Of a DNA stretch of 64,000 nucleotides, positions 17,464 through 25,747 are shown in pieces (the stretch's first letter is position 1; each line of letters opens with the position of its first letter). The translations under genes were made by a program, and so were the position numbers. Below the pieces are notes generated by a model. It was not told the DNA's origin. It made no database searches and saw only the letters and a list, made by a program, of their open reading frames with translations. The stretch lies in NCBI RefSeq assembly GCF_904848665.1, contig NZ_CAJHCQ010000016.1, positions 124,001 to 188,000 on the forward strand, written 5' to 3'. Source of the stretch: Paraburkholderia hiiakae (GTDB taxonomy: Bacteria > Pseudomonadota > Gammaproteobacteria > Burkholderiales > Burkholderiaceae).

Positions 17464-17937
17464 CTAGAGGTCCATCGGGTCGCGGGGAGGAACGGCACGG
17501 TCCTCGGGCAAGCCGGTGGCAGACCAGTATGGGCGGCGATGGTAGTAATCGTGCAACTGGGTTCCCCACGATACGTCAGCCATCGACGGCCAGTGGTCCT
17601 TGTCGAAACCCGGATCGTCCTTGATCGCCTGCGCCGACAGGTCGACCCGGAAGCACTTTTCGGCCGTGTCCAGCGTTAGCGCGCTCCACGGAATCGCATG
17701 AAGCGTGTTGCCCATGCCGAGAAAGCCGCCTTCGGAAAGAACGGCATAGGCGATGCGGCCGCTGCGCACATCGAGCATGATGTCGGAGATCTTGCCGATA
17801 TGCTCATCGTCGGCCGAGATGACCTTGTCGCCGTCGAGGGTGGCTGCAGCCATGATTTCCGGGCCCGGGCCGGCACCCGCACCGCCGCCCATGATCTGGG
17901 CGCCCGTACCGGGTGATTGAGGATTGAAGGTGGTCAT
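17464..17937 (-). CDS. PRC-barrel domain protein
   Basis: 157-residue protein. After a flexible Gly/Pro-rich N-terminus (about 35 residues) comes a PRC-barrel domain, residues about 45-115, including DEHIGKISDIMLD, GRIAYAVLSEGGFLG and AIPWSALTL. PRC-barrels occur in RimM and photosystem H subunits; in Burkholderia stand-alone versions are linked to general stress. AGGAG sits 7 bases before ATG 17937. It lies next to a divergent transporter gene. Confidence 0.85.
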   Translation of the reverse strand: MTTFNPQSPGTGAQIMGGGAGAGPGPEIMAAATLDGDKVISADDEHIGKISDIMLDVRSGRIAYAVLSEGGFLGMGNTLHAIPWSALTLDTAEKCFRVDLSAQAIKDDPGFDKDHWPSMADVSWGTQLHDYYHRRPYWSATGLPEDRAVPPRDPMDL

Positions 17938-18282
17938 TGCATTGCTCCTTGGGGTTGGAGGAAACGTAAGCGCATTTGCCATGCCGTGAGCACCGCGGAC
18001 GGCGGAAAGAAACATCAGGGCTGGGAGGCGATCACCAATAGCGGAGGGCGAATGCTTGATCATCCCGAACGGGTTTCGACGAGGTGAGCCGTCCTGCGAT
18101 AAAGGAAGAATCGGCTTCGCGTTCGCCAATTGCAGAGTCGGGCATGCGCATTGCGTAGTGGGACTGGCAGCACGGACGCCGTGAGCGCGGGTCACTGTCG
18201 CGACAATCCACCCGCCCCCCTACGGCGCGGGCGGTACACCGATTGATGTGCATGGCCACCCGGCGAGGGGAGGGGAGTTCGC
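17938..18282. other. divergent intergenic region
   Basis: About 345 bases between the PRC-barrel gene (minus strand) and the NRAMP-related gene (plus strand). No gene seen; it should hold both promoters. Confidence 0.5.
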
Positions 18283-19575
18283 ATGACAACCAACCTTACC
18301 TCGTCGTCCGCCCAGGTGCCCCCAGCCAGCCCTTGGCACGAGAAAATCGGTCCCGGGCTCATTACCGGCGCGGCGGACGATGATCCGAGCGGCATTGCCA
18401 CCTATTCGCAGGCTGGTGCGGCATTCGGCTATGACATCCTGTGGACGATTCCGCTCACGTATCCGCTGATGGTTGCCATTCAGATCATCAGTGCCCGTAT
18501 CGGGCGGGTCAGCGGCCACGGGCTGGCAACCAATATCCGGCGCCACTATCCTGTCTCGCTTCTCTATGGCGCAGTAGTCCTGCTGCTCGTCGCCAATACG
18601 ATCAACATTGCCGCCGACCTGACCGCCATGGGCGCAGCCGTCAATCTGGTCGTGGGTGGACCCACACGCCTGTACACAGTCGGGTTCGCGTTGTTTTCGC
18701 TCGTCCTGCAGGTTTTCGTTCCGTACAAAAGCTACGTCAAGGTGCTCAAATGGCTGACACTCGCACTGTTTGCGTATGTGGGCGTCGTCTTCGCCGTAAA
18801 GATTCCATGGATAACCGTGGCGGCCCGCACTGTGTTCCCTCATCCGACATGGACTAGCGCGTATCTGACGACCATTGTTGCGGTGTTCGGCACGACCATC
18901 AGCCCGTACCTGTTCTTCTGGCAGGCCTCCCAGGAGGTCGAGGAACTGCGGGCGGCCGATGGGCAGCATGCGCTCAAGAAGGCGCCCTGGCTCGTTTTGA
19001 CGAACCTGAGACGCATCGGCTCCGATACCTGGCTCGGCATGGGCTTCTCGAACCTGATCGCGTTTTTCATCATACTGACGACCGCCGCGACCCTTCACGC
19101 GCACAACGTGACCGATATACAGACCTCCGCGCAGGCCGCGACGGCACTCAAACCGATTGCGGGACAGTTCGCATTCCTGCTATTCAGTCTCGGCATCGTC
19201 GGAACGGGGTTGCTCGCCTTGCCGGTTCTCGCCGGCTCGGCCGCCTACGCGATGGCCGGCGCTTTCCGCTGGAAAAATAGTCTGGAACTAGAACCGCGTC
19301 TTGCGAAGCGGTTCTACGGGATCATCGTGCTGGCGACCGTCGTGGGCCTGGCGTTGGGCTTTACGTCAATCGACCCGATCAAGGCGCTTTTCTGGAGTGC
19401 CGTCATCAACGGCGTGACGTCGGTCCCGATCATGGTACTTGTGATGAAGATGGCGGCGCATCCGGGCGTGATGGGGGAACTCACCATTGCGGGTAGCGTC
19501 CGGGTTGTGGGCTGGCTTGCAACCGCTGTGATGGGCGTTGCGGTAGTGGCAATGTTTGTGCTTATGGCGGTCTAA
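18283..19575 (+). CDS. NRAMP-related divalent metal transporter
   Basis: 430-residue inner-membrane protein with about 11 transmembrane helices, related to NRAMP transporters. In classical NRAMPs the first helix has DPGN and the sixth an M-P-H metal-binding motif. Here the first helix reads DDPSGIATYSQ (residues 33-43) and the sixth-helix region reads SPYLFFWQASQEVEE, without Met and His. This places it in the divergent NRAMP-like group, whose substrate may be Mg2+ or another ion; the substrate cannot be set from sequence alone. GGGGAGGGGAG precedes the ATG. Confidence 0.82.
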   Translation: MTTNLTSSSAQVPPASPWHEKIGPGLITGAADDDPSGIATYSQAGAAFGYDILWTIPLTYPLMVAIQIISARIGRVSGHGLATNIRRHYPVSLLYGAVVLLLVANTINIAADLTAMGAAVNLVVGGPTRLYTVGFALFSLVLQVFVPYKSYVKVLKWLTLALFAYVGVVFAVKIPWITVAARTVFPHPTWTSAYLTTIVAVFGTTISPYLFFWQASQEVEELRAADGQHALKKAPWLVLTNLRRIGSDTWLGMGFSNLIAFFIILTTAATLHAHNVTDIQTSAQAATALKPIAGQFAFLLFSLGIVGTGLLALPVLAGSAAYAMAGAFRWKNSLELEPRLAKRFYGIIVLATVVGLALGFTSIDPIKALFWSAVINGVTSVPIMVLVMKMAAHPGVMGELTIAGSVRVVGWLATAVMGVAVVAMFVLMAV

Positions 19576-19658
19576 TGGACGACCCGCGCTCCCGTCAGTC
19601 CAATCCCGGACTCCAGGAGGCGTGCGGACCAAACCGGGGGCAGGTCATAGATGCGGCT

Positions 19659-21602
19659 TCAAATCAGATCGCGCGAAAGTCGGCCTGCGTTTGCAGGATC
19701 AGCTTCGACAGGTGCGTGAGAAGCCCATCCCTGGCGAGCGAGCGTTATCACCTGCCCGAATGATGATGCGGCCGTCGCGACGCCGGCGCGGCGTTCGGAG
19801 GTGTCTTGCGCATTATCAGACATGAAGCCGAGAACGAGCGTGGCTTCAGGTGCGCGCTGACGAAGTCGACGAAGCAGCACGCGAAGGTAAGCGGTCGACT
19901 CTTGCGCTTCGAGCGAAACGACGCAAATAGCCGTTGTGGCCGACAGGTCGACTTCCGCCATTCTTTGACGTGAGAATTGCGCGTAGCTCGACTGCCGGGC
20001 CGGAATGCCTTCCCTGCCAAGAAGCTGAATCATCGCTATTGCAACGATCTCATCCAGGTCACCTCTCCCGGCAATGCAAAGGACGTTTGTATCCGCGTAT
20101 GTTTGGAATCCGAATGAAGCAGTCGCGGTAGGGGATTCTAGCTGCACCGCGGGTGACCGCGACACAGCTTTATTCCCGTCACCTGCCGTCGACGCCTTGA
20201 CGGTCTCGTCGATGTCCTCAAGTCCGTCGATGATATCCGCCAGGGCTTCCTTGATACGACCTAACTGGTCGGGAAGGATAACGCCTCGCAACATGTCAGC
20301 GCGCGCCAGTTGCAGCCCTTCCAGCATGACCGTGTCGTAGTAGTCGACCAGCGACATTTCAGCCATGAGCGATTCCGCTTGCTTGAGTGCCTCGTCAGGA
20401 TCGTCCGCGAGTATTCGTTGATAGAAGTTCGCCGAGGCAGCAAGCGGCGGCCGATCTCCGAGCAATACCTCGAAAAACTCCAGTTTTTCGACATGCCTTC
20501 CCAGTATGACAAGACACAAGGTGAGGGGCGTAGAAAGTACAAGGCCCAGTGGGCCCCAGATCCAGCTCCAGAAGATCGCAGCGACAATCACGGCAACCGG
20601 CGAAAGGCCCGAATGGTGTCCATAGAGCACCGGTTCGATCACCTGGCCGGCAACCAGATCCGTTACTCCGAACAACGCCACCGTCCATAGCAGCATCGAC
20701 CAGTCGGGGCCGGTCGCCGCCAGGCTGAGGGCGAGAAGCGCTCCGATCCACGTGCCAACGTACGGTACGAATCGAAGCAGCGCGGTCAGTACGCCAAACA
20801 GGACTGCGCCAGGCACGCCAATGATTGCGAGTCCCAGCGAGACGACGAGGCCCACACCCAGGTTGACGCCGAACTGCGCCAGAAAATAGCGGCTCAGCCG
20901 GCTGGCTGCTTCGTCCATGGCCGTGGTCGTGCGGTGCAGGTCTCGCGAACCAAACAGTCTGATTAGCCGATCGCGCAGGTCCTCACGCTGCAACAGGATG
21001 AATATCGTGACGACAAGAACGATGCCCGCGGTCGCGACCGGACTCGCGACAGACGACAGGAATTGCGGAACCAGTGAAATGGACGACGTCGGGGACTGCT
21101 GAATCGCGACAGGGGTTGGCGCCCCATCAGACGGCTTCGATAAGCCATTAGCACTCGCCGTGTTTTTCTCGCGACGCGGCGCGCCCCGGTTGAGAAGTTT
21201 CGATGCGCTACCGAGCAACTCATCCGCGCGCCCGATCGTCGCCTCCTGTACGCGTTCGATCTTTTTCTCGATGGCAACCTGATATTGAGGCAATTCTCCC
21301 GCGAGCTGTGCGAGTTGCGCCCCGATGAGTGATCCTGTGCCGCCCATCGCAGCAAGCGCAATGGCAACCGCTATGGCAACGGAAAGAACCCGGCCCAGCC
21401 TGATCCGTCGTAACAGTTCGACCAGTGGCGCGAGCAGAAAGCTGAGCAGTACTGCCAGCGTGATCGGAATGAGTACCTCACGCCCAATGTCGAGCGCACC
21501 TACGACAACGACAGCGGTGATCAGCGAAGTGAGTTGCCGCACATTGGGAGAATCAGCAGGAGCCACCTTTGCAGCGGCCATGCGGGGCTGGTTGGCGGCC
21601 AT
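19659..21602 (-). CDS. AI-2E family (PerM-like) membrane protein with C-terminal cytoplasmic domain
   Basis: 647 residues from ATG 21602 (GGGAG 6 bases before). Residues about 25-370 form the AI-2E/PerM domain with seven or eight helices and a long insert of coiled-coil character (residues 95-150). Family loop motifs FVPYVGTWIGA and ADPD-LA-G---EP-type (LVAGQVIEPVLYG) are present. Family members export autoinducer-2 or act as Na+/H+ antiporters. After residue 370 come a helical linker and a Rossmann-like domain (NVLCIAGRGDLDEIVA, later VVSLEAQ), not found in the short family members. Confidence 0.83.
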   Translation of the reverse strand: MAANQPRMAAAKVAPADSPNVRQLTSLITAVVVVGALDIGREVLIPITLAVLLSFLLAPLVELLRRIRLGRVLSVAIAVAIALAAMGGTGSLIGAQLAQLAGELPQYQVAIEKKIERVQEATIGRADELLGSASKLLNRGAPRREKNTASANGLSKPSDGAPTPVAIQQSPTSSISLVPQFLSSVASPVATAGIVLVVTIFILLQREDLRDRLIRLFGSRDLHRTTTAMDEAASRLSRYFLAQFGVNLGVGLVVSLGLAIIGVPGAVLFGVLTALLRFVPYVGTWIGALLALSLAATGPDWSMLLWTVALFGVTDLVAGQVIEPVLYGHHSGLSPVAVIVAAIFWSWIWGPLGLVLSTPLTLCLVILGRHVEKLEFFEVLLGDRPPLAASANFYQRILADDPDEALKQAESLMAEMSLVDYYDTVMLEGLQLARADMLRGVILPDQLGRIKEALADIIDGLEDIDETVKASTAGDGNKAVSRSPAVQLESPTATASFGFQTYADTNVLCIAGRGDLDEIVAIAMIQLLGREGIPARQSSYAQFSRQRMAEVDLSATTAICVVSLEAQESTAYLRVLLRRLRQRAPEATLVLGFMSDNAQDTSERRAGVATAASSFGQVITLARQGWASHAPVEADPANAGRLSRDLI

Positions 21603-21837
21603 CGTAGACTCCCGGGAAAGAAAAACGAAAATACTTCGCCCGAACAGTCGCAAGCGGCATACCTTCGTACAACCCGCTTCGGCTGCGTTCTGGAAACGGA
21701 TGCCGGACGCGCTCAGGCAGCGCCGGGAATATGACTTGCGCCGCCACGGCAGTGAGCACCTACGCGAGAACGAAAGTCGGGCAGTCGTACACAGATGCGC
21801 GGATGCCCCTCGATCACCGTGAGCCGGAGTAGCCCCA

Positions 21838-23649
21838 ATGAAAGACGTCGGTGCCTCGACCGCTGGTCGCGCTGGGTCACGCATGCGCGGGCGAAGGGCT
21901 GCCATCCTCGCAGGCTACGCTCGCAAGCCCCTGGTGTTGCTTTGGCAATATGTCGCCGGACACCCCGTGGCCCACGCGCTGGTATTGGTGGCCATCGTTG
22001 CGGCCGTCGGGTGTGCGCTGGCATCGCAGTACGCGCTCAGGAATCTCGTCGACGCTCTGCCTGGTGGGCGCGCACATCCAGAAGTTGTCCTCGAGGCTTT
22101 CCTGTCCATCGTTGCCTTGCTGATCGCTGACGGCCTCTTTTGGCGCCTCGCCGGCTGGTTGAGTGTGAGAACCTTCGTAGCGGTGACGGGCGACGTACGC
22201 CGCCAACTGTTCGGCTACGTAGCGGGACACTCGCCAGCCTATTTTTCCAATATCCAGCCGGGGACGCTGGCGAGCCGTATTTCAGCCGCGGCAAACGCGA
22301 TCTATACAACCGAGAACACAGTCGCATGGAAGGCGCTACCGTCGTTCCTGACGATGTTGGGCGCCATCGGCATCCTGGGTTGCATCAGCGTCCGGATGGC
22401 GATGGCGCTCGTGCTTGTCTCGGGCTGCATGGCCGGGTTCCTGTTCTGGCGCGCGAGCAAGGGCAGCGCGAAACAGCAGCAATTCGCGTCGCTTGCCGCA
22501 TCAGTCGACGGTGAACTCGTCGATGTGATCGGCAACATGTCTACGGTGAAAATGTTCGTGGGCGTCCAGTATGAAAGTGTGCGCTTCGGCTCGATCCTCG
22601 ATCAAGAAATGACGTCGCGTCAAATCAGCCTGCGCTACCTGGAAAAGCTTCGCCTGGTCCATTCTGTCGCAACGCTACTGCTTTCCGCCGGGCTGCTTGC
22701 CTGGGTGATCTGGTTATGGACGCGGGGGCAAGCCACGACGGGAGATGTCGTTCTCGTCAGTTCACTTGGGTTTGCCATCCTTCATGGCGCCCGTGATCTC
22801 GCAGGTGCGCTCGTGGACACGACCCAGCATGTTGCGCGGCTCGCCGATGCCGCAAGTGCGTTGCTCGTGATGCGGGAGATGGACCAGCCGGCCGGCATGC
22901 GGGCACTCGAGCTTCGTGACGCAAACATCGATTTTGAGAACGTCACTTTTGCGTACCCTGGCCGCAGGCCTGTTCTCGACCATTTCAGTGTGCATATCGA
23001 TGCCGGCCAGCGCGTCGGTCTAGTTGGGCCATCAGGCGCCGGCAAAAGCACGGTGCTCGCGCTTTTGCAACGCGCCTTCGACCCACCGCGCGGTTCTGGG
23101 GCGGTCTGCATTTCGGGGCAGCGCTTGTGCGACGTAAGCCTGGCGAGCCTGCACGAGGCGATTGGCGTGGTACCTCAGGAGATATCGCTTTTTAACCGCT
23201 CGCTGTTCGACAACCTCCGTTACGGTCGCCCGGACGCGACAGAAGACGACGTGCTGCGCGCGTGCGAGTTCGCAAACTGTCTTGATGTCGTTCGTTCGCT
23301 GCCGGAAGGTTTGCAAACGATGGTGGGCGAACGGGGCTCGCGCCTGTCGGGTGGACAACGACAGCGCATCGCGATCGCCCGGGCGTTCCTCAAGAATGCG
23401 CCAATACTGCTGCTTGATGAGGCGACGTCCGCGCTCGACAGTGAATCGGAGGCACTCGTTCAGGTGGGTCTGGACGCGCTGATGAAGGGGCGCACTGTCG
23501 TGGCCATCGCGCACCGGCTCTCGACTCTCCAGAATTTCGACCGCATTGTGATCATCCAGCACGGTCGGCTGGTTGATGACGGGGCGCCGCTCGAACTGGC
23601 GGGGCGCCCCGGCATCTATCGCGATGTGCTGCTAAGCGGCGAACGCTAG
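21838..23649 (+). CDS. ABC exporter, fused permease and ATPase
   Basis: 603-residue half-transporter. The N-terminal 330 residues contain six transmembrane helices of the type I exporter fold. The ATPase domain has Walker A GPSGAGKST, the signature LSGGQRQR, Walker B ILLLDEAT and the switch His in AIAHRLS. It should work as a dimer and export lipids, peptides or drugs; the substrate is unknown. It resembles the MsbA and heavy-metal exporter groups. It starts 235 bases from the divergent AI-2E gene. Confidence 0.87.
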   Translation: MKDVGASTAGRAGSRMRGRRAAILAGYARKPLVLLWQYVAGHPVAHALVLVAIVAAVGCALASQYALRNLVDALPGGRAHPEVVLEAFLSIVALLIADGLFWRLAGWLSVRTFVAVTGDVRRQLFGYVAGHSPAYFSNIQPGTLASRISAAANAIYTTENTVAWKALPSFLTMLGAIGILGCISVRMAMALVLVSGCMAGFLFWRASKGSAKQQQFASLAASVDGELVDVIGNMSTVKMFVGVQYESVRFGSILDQEMTSRQISLRYLEKLRLVHSVATLLLSAGLLAWVIWLWTRGQATTGDVVLVSSLGFAILHGARDLAGALVDTTQHVARLADAASALLVMREMDQPAGMRALELRDANIDFENVTFAYPGRRPVLDHFSVHIDAGQRVGLVGPSGAGKSTVLALLQRAFDPPRGSGAVCISGQRLCDVSLASLHEAIGVVPQEISLFNRSLFDNLRYGRPDATEDDVLRACEFANCLDVVRSLPEGLQTMVGERGSRLSGGQRQRIAIARAFLKNAPILLLDEATSALDSESEALVQVGLDALMKGRTVVAIAHRLSTLQNFDRIVIIQHGRLVDDGAPLELAGRPGIYRDVLLSGER

Positions 23650-23765
23650 CCCGACGCTTCATCAGATATGGGGCGGTGATGGAATGTCGACGGATTCGAT
23701 GGCATCCCGATCCCCAGGCTGATTCGAACACGTAACGGCGCATCGATAAGGGTGGCGCGGCGTGT

Positions 23766-23918
23766 TTAGCCAACGAGAATGACGGCAGCGCGCAGCATAA
23801 ACAACGAAAGCGCGAATAGCGTTACTCCAAACGCGACGAGCAGACGGCTTCCTGGCTTCGCGCTCGCTGCTGTGCGCTGGAGACTTGTGCGCGGGCGCTC
23901 CGATAATCCATTGAACAT
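23766..23918 (-). CDS. possible single-helix membrane peptide (50 aa)
   Basis: From ATG 23918 the frame starts MFNGLSERPRTSLQRTAAS and ends with one hydrophobic helix (LLVAFGVTLFALSLFML), like many small tail-anchored proteins. A GTG at 23975 would add 19 residues. No clear ribosome binding site for either start, so confidence is low. Confidence 0.35.
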   Translation of the reverse strand: MFNGLSERPRTSLQRTAASAKPGSRLLVAFGVTLFALSLFMLRAAVILVG

Positions 23919-23965
23919 TGCCGCAGGAATTCCGCCGAAGGGCGTGGGACGTTTACGCTCCGCGA

Positions 23966-24211
23966 TTAGTGGCACCGCCCCAGATATTTGCTCACAACAA
24001 ATTCTGCAGACACTTCGCGGTGTGTTTCGCTTATGGCGATTACGCCGTTGTGCGCCGTACGAGGCTCCCAGTCGACACCAATGGCGTCTTCACCCCGGCC
24101 GTTCCGCGGTACAAGAAATATGCGCAGGCCTGCACTGTAGCAATCGTGATCCGGGAGGCGCCGGTTGATCTCATCGACGAATTCCTCGGGACTTATGACT
24201 GGCTTTTGCAC
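23966..24211 (-). CDS. small protein of unknown function (81 aa)
   Basis: A GTG at 24211 has AAGGAGG exactly 6 bases upstream and is preferred to ATG 24238. The product starts MQKPVISPEEFVDEINRRLP, contains GLRIFLVPRNGRG and a DWEP motif, and ends in a strand-helix region. The start pattern with E-NRRLP, followed by G-RIFL-P-G and DWEP, is familiar from unannotated Burkholderia proteins. Cytoplasmic; function unknown. Confidence 0.6.
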   Translation of the reverse strand: MQKPVISPEEFVDEINRRLPDHDCYSAGLRIFLVPRNGRGEDAIGVDWEPRTAHNGVIAISETHREVSAEFVVSKYLGRCH

Positions 24212-24601
24212 GACGCGCCTCCTTCGGAACTGCCCCATCGTAGCACGTTGAGTTAGTCTCGTCGCTGCGCAACGCGGGCCCGGATCGGCTGAAAGCGTGA
24301 CTACGATAGTTGAGTATTACGCTGCGCATGTACCGCGGCGCTGGAAGACGAAACAGGCGGTGGGTAGGCGCGTGCCGACCGATTTGCAGGATCTCTTCTT
24401 TGTGGAATATACGGACTGCAAATTAATACACAAGACCGATTCTCGGCGGTCAAATTTGTAAGGAACGTGCGAACCGAAGCCACCGGTGATACGGTGGTCT
24501 GGCGGAACTCGATGCGCGTGCCGACGCGATTCCCTATGCGGTAGAGATGGCAGAGCAATGGGTCGGCGCCTGCCTGTCGAATGCCTGTTGCCGACACGCG
24601 A
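24212..24601. other. intergenic region with a family D remnant
   Basis: About 390 bases with no intact gene. A short stretch at 24490-24570 resembles the C-terminal helix of family D (separate entry). Confidence 0.45.
24490..24570 (+). pseudogene. fragment resembling the C-terminal helix of family D
   Basis: Reads YGGLAELDARADAIPYAVEM and then AEQWVG. Family D proteins have GFDAREDAIAYAKCWAQQWL in the same place, so the DAR-DAI-YA----A-QW core matches. A stop codon lies directly upstream in frame and the 5' half of the gene is absent. Short enough that chance cannot be excluded. Confidence 0.35.
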
Positions 24602-24859
24602 CTAGCCCCGCGTGTCGATCCAGTCGCGGCCCCACTGATCTGAAAAGCGCAGGGCTTGACATTCTGCGGGGAAATAGCCGAACGAATAGAACTCGTAACG
24701 CGAACGTTCTTCGCGGTCGCCCGGGCGTGTAAGTGTGAGGTTCGAAGAAAAACGACCGTCGGGAAGACGGTGAGCCGAGGGCCTGATCGCGTAAACGCGG
24801 TAGCGCCTGGGCGACAGGATTCTGCGCTATTGGTTTTTAGAAAAGCGGGAACCGATCAT
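24602..24859 (-). pseudogene. small gene interrupted by an in-frame amber codon
   Basis: ATG 24859 (AGGCGAG upstream) opens MIGSRFSKNQ, then TAG at 24829-24827, and the same frame continues for 74 codons to TAG 24604. The part after the amber codon is clearly protein-like: YRVYAIRPSAHRLPDGRFSS, then EFYSFGYF, and an ending with WGRDWIDTRG. This reads like a complete domain of a small-protein family common in Burkholderia. Either the true start is an alternative codon such as CTG after the stop, or the gene is dead, or it is read through. Confidence 0.5.
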
Positions 24860-25007
24860 CTCGCCTGAAGAGACTGGACGAACGGGATATTGGGCATCAC
24901 AGGCGGGCGGCTGGCAGTTTCGCCAACCTGACACGAGATGACCAGCGGATCCCGTTTCGGCAGAGAGTCGGCGGTGCCGCCATCGCGGCGGCACAAGCGC
25001 AGGTGAC

Positions 25008-25211
25008 TTACAGCGGGGTGATGTTGGATGCCTGCATGCCCTTGGGGCCGCGCTTCGTTTCGTAGCTGACCTTCTGGCCTTCTGCGAGGGTCTTGAAGCC
25101 GTCGCCGCGAATTTCCGAGAAATGCGCGAACAGATCATCGCCACCCGCGTCGGGTGTGATGAATCCAAAACCCTTACTGTCGTTAAACCACTTTACGGTA
25201 CCAGTGTCCAT
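25008..25211 (-). CDS. cold-shock protein CspA family, second copy
   Basis: 67-residue cold-shock domain, MDTGTVKWFNDSKGFGFITP at the start, with RNP1 KGFGFI and RNP2 DLFAHF. It acts as an RNA chaperone at low temperature or in stationary phase. AGGAGAATTCC lies before ATG 25211. It is a paralogue of 13594-13797. It lies divergent from the second rpoD gene, so both may respond to the same conditions. Confidence 0.93.
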   Translation of the reverse strand: MDTGTVKWFNDSKGFGFITPDAGGDDLFAHFSEIRGDGFKTLAEGQKVSYETKRGPKGMQASNITPL

Positions 25212-25747
25212 GGAATTCTCCTGAATATGAACGGATATAGGTGCGCGCCCGAAGAACGCGTAGAAAAAGGATCAAGGAGGGAGAGGGCAACGAGTACCGC
25301 AACGTGCGGTGAATGATGATCAGCAATCGCGCTTCTTGAAGACTTCAACGGACGACAGTACCGGGGAAAGCGATCAAAGTCAAGGCATTTCCGTTTGAGG
25401 CTGCCGCCGGCCCGCGTCGTGAGGGCCACCCTGTACCCAATGCCCGCAGTGGGCCGGATGCTCGCGCACGCGCAGGATGGGGCGTCGGGCGTCCGTGACG
25501 TTGCGTCGTTTCCGCCCTTTTCGCTACCTATCCGTCCAGGTCGAAGTTCGTATTGCACGTTGCGTCGCATGACGACGTCCGGTATTATTTAGGATTCCCC
25601 CCATTCTTCGCGATCCGGATCCCGCCTGGGGCATCCCAGCCTCTTTTGTCCGAGCGTCATTTCACGATTGCGTTTGCACCCCGACAGTCAACTTGATCTG
25701 CCGTCCTGCCTGCGACGATCGTCAGCCAACCTGTCGAGGAGAACGTA
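25212..25747. other. divergent intergenic region between cspA and rpoD paralogues
   Basis: About 535 bases. It holds the cspA leader (bases near 25212-25330, AT-richer) and a good promoter candidate for the sigma gene (separate entry). No gene supported. Confidence 0.5.
25560..25588 (+). promoter_or_regulatory. candidate sigma-70 promoter of the second rpoD gene
   Basis: TTGCGT (25560-25565) and TATTAT (25583-25588) are separated by 17 bases. They lie 160 bases before the TTG start, in an otherwise GC-rich stretch. Confidence 0.45.

Noticed and set aside
17268..17624. 118-codon frame with ATG at 17268
   Set aside because: Overlaps the 3' end of the PRC-barrel gene on the other strand and has no ribosome binding site.
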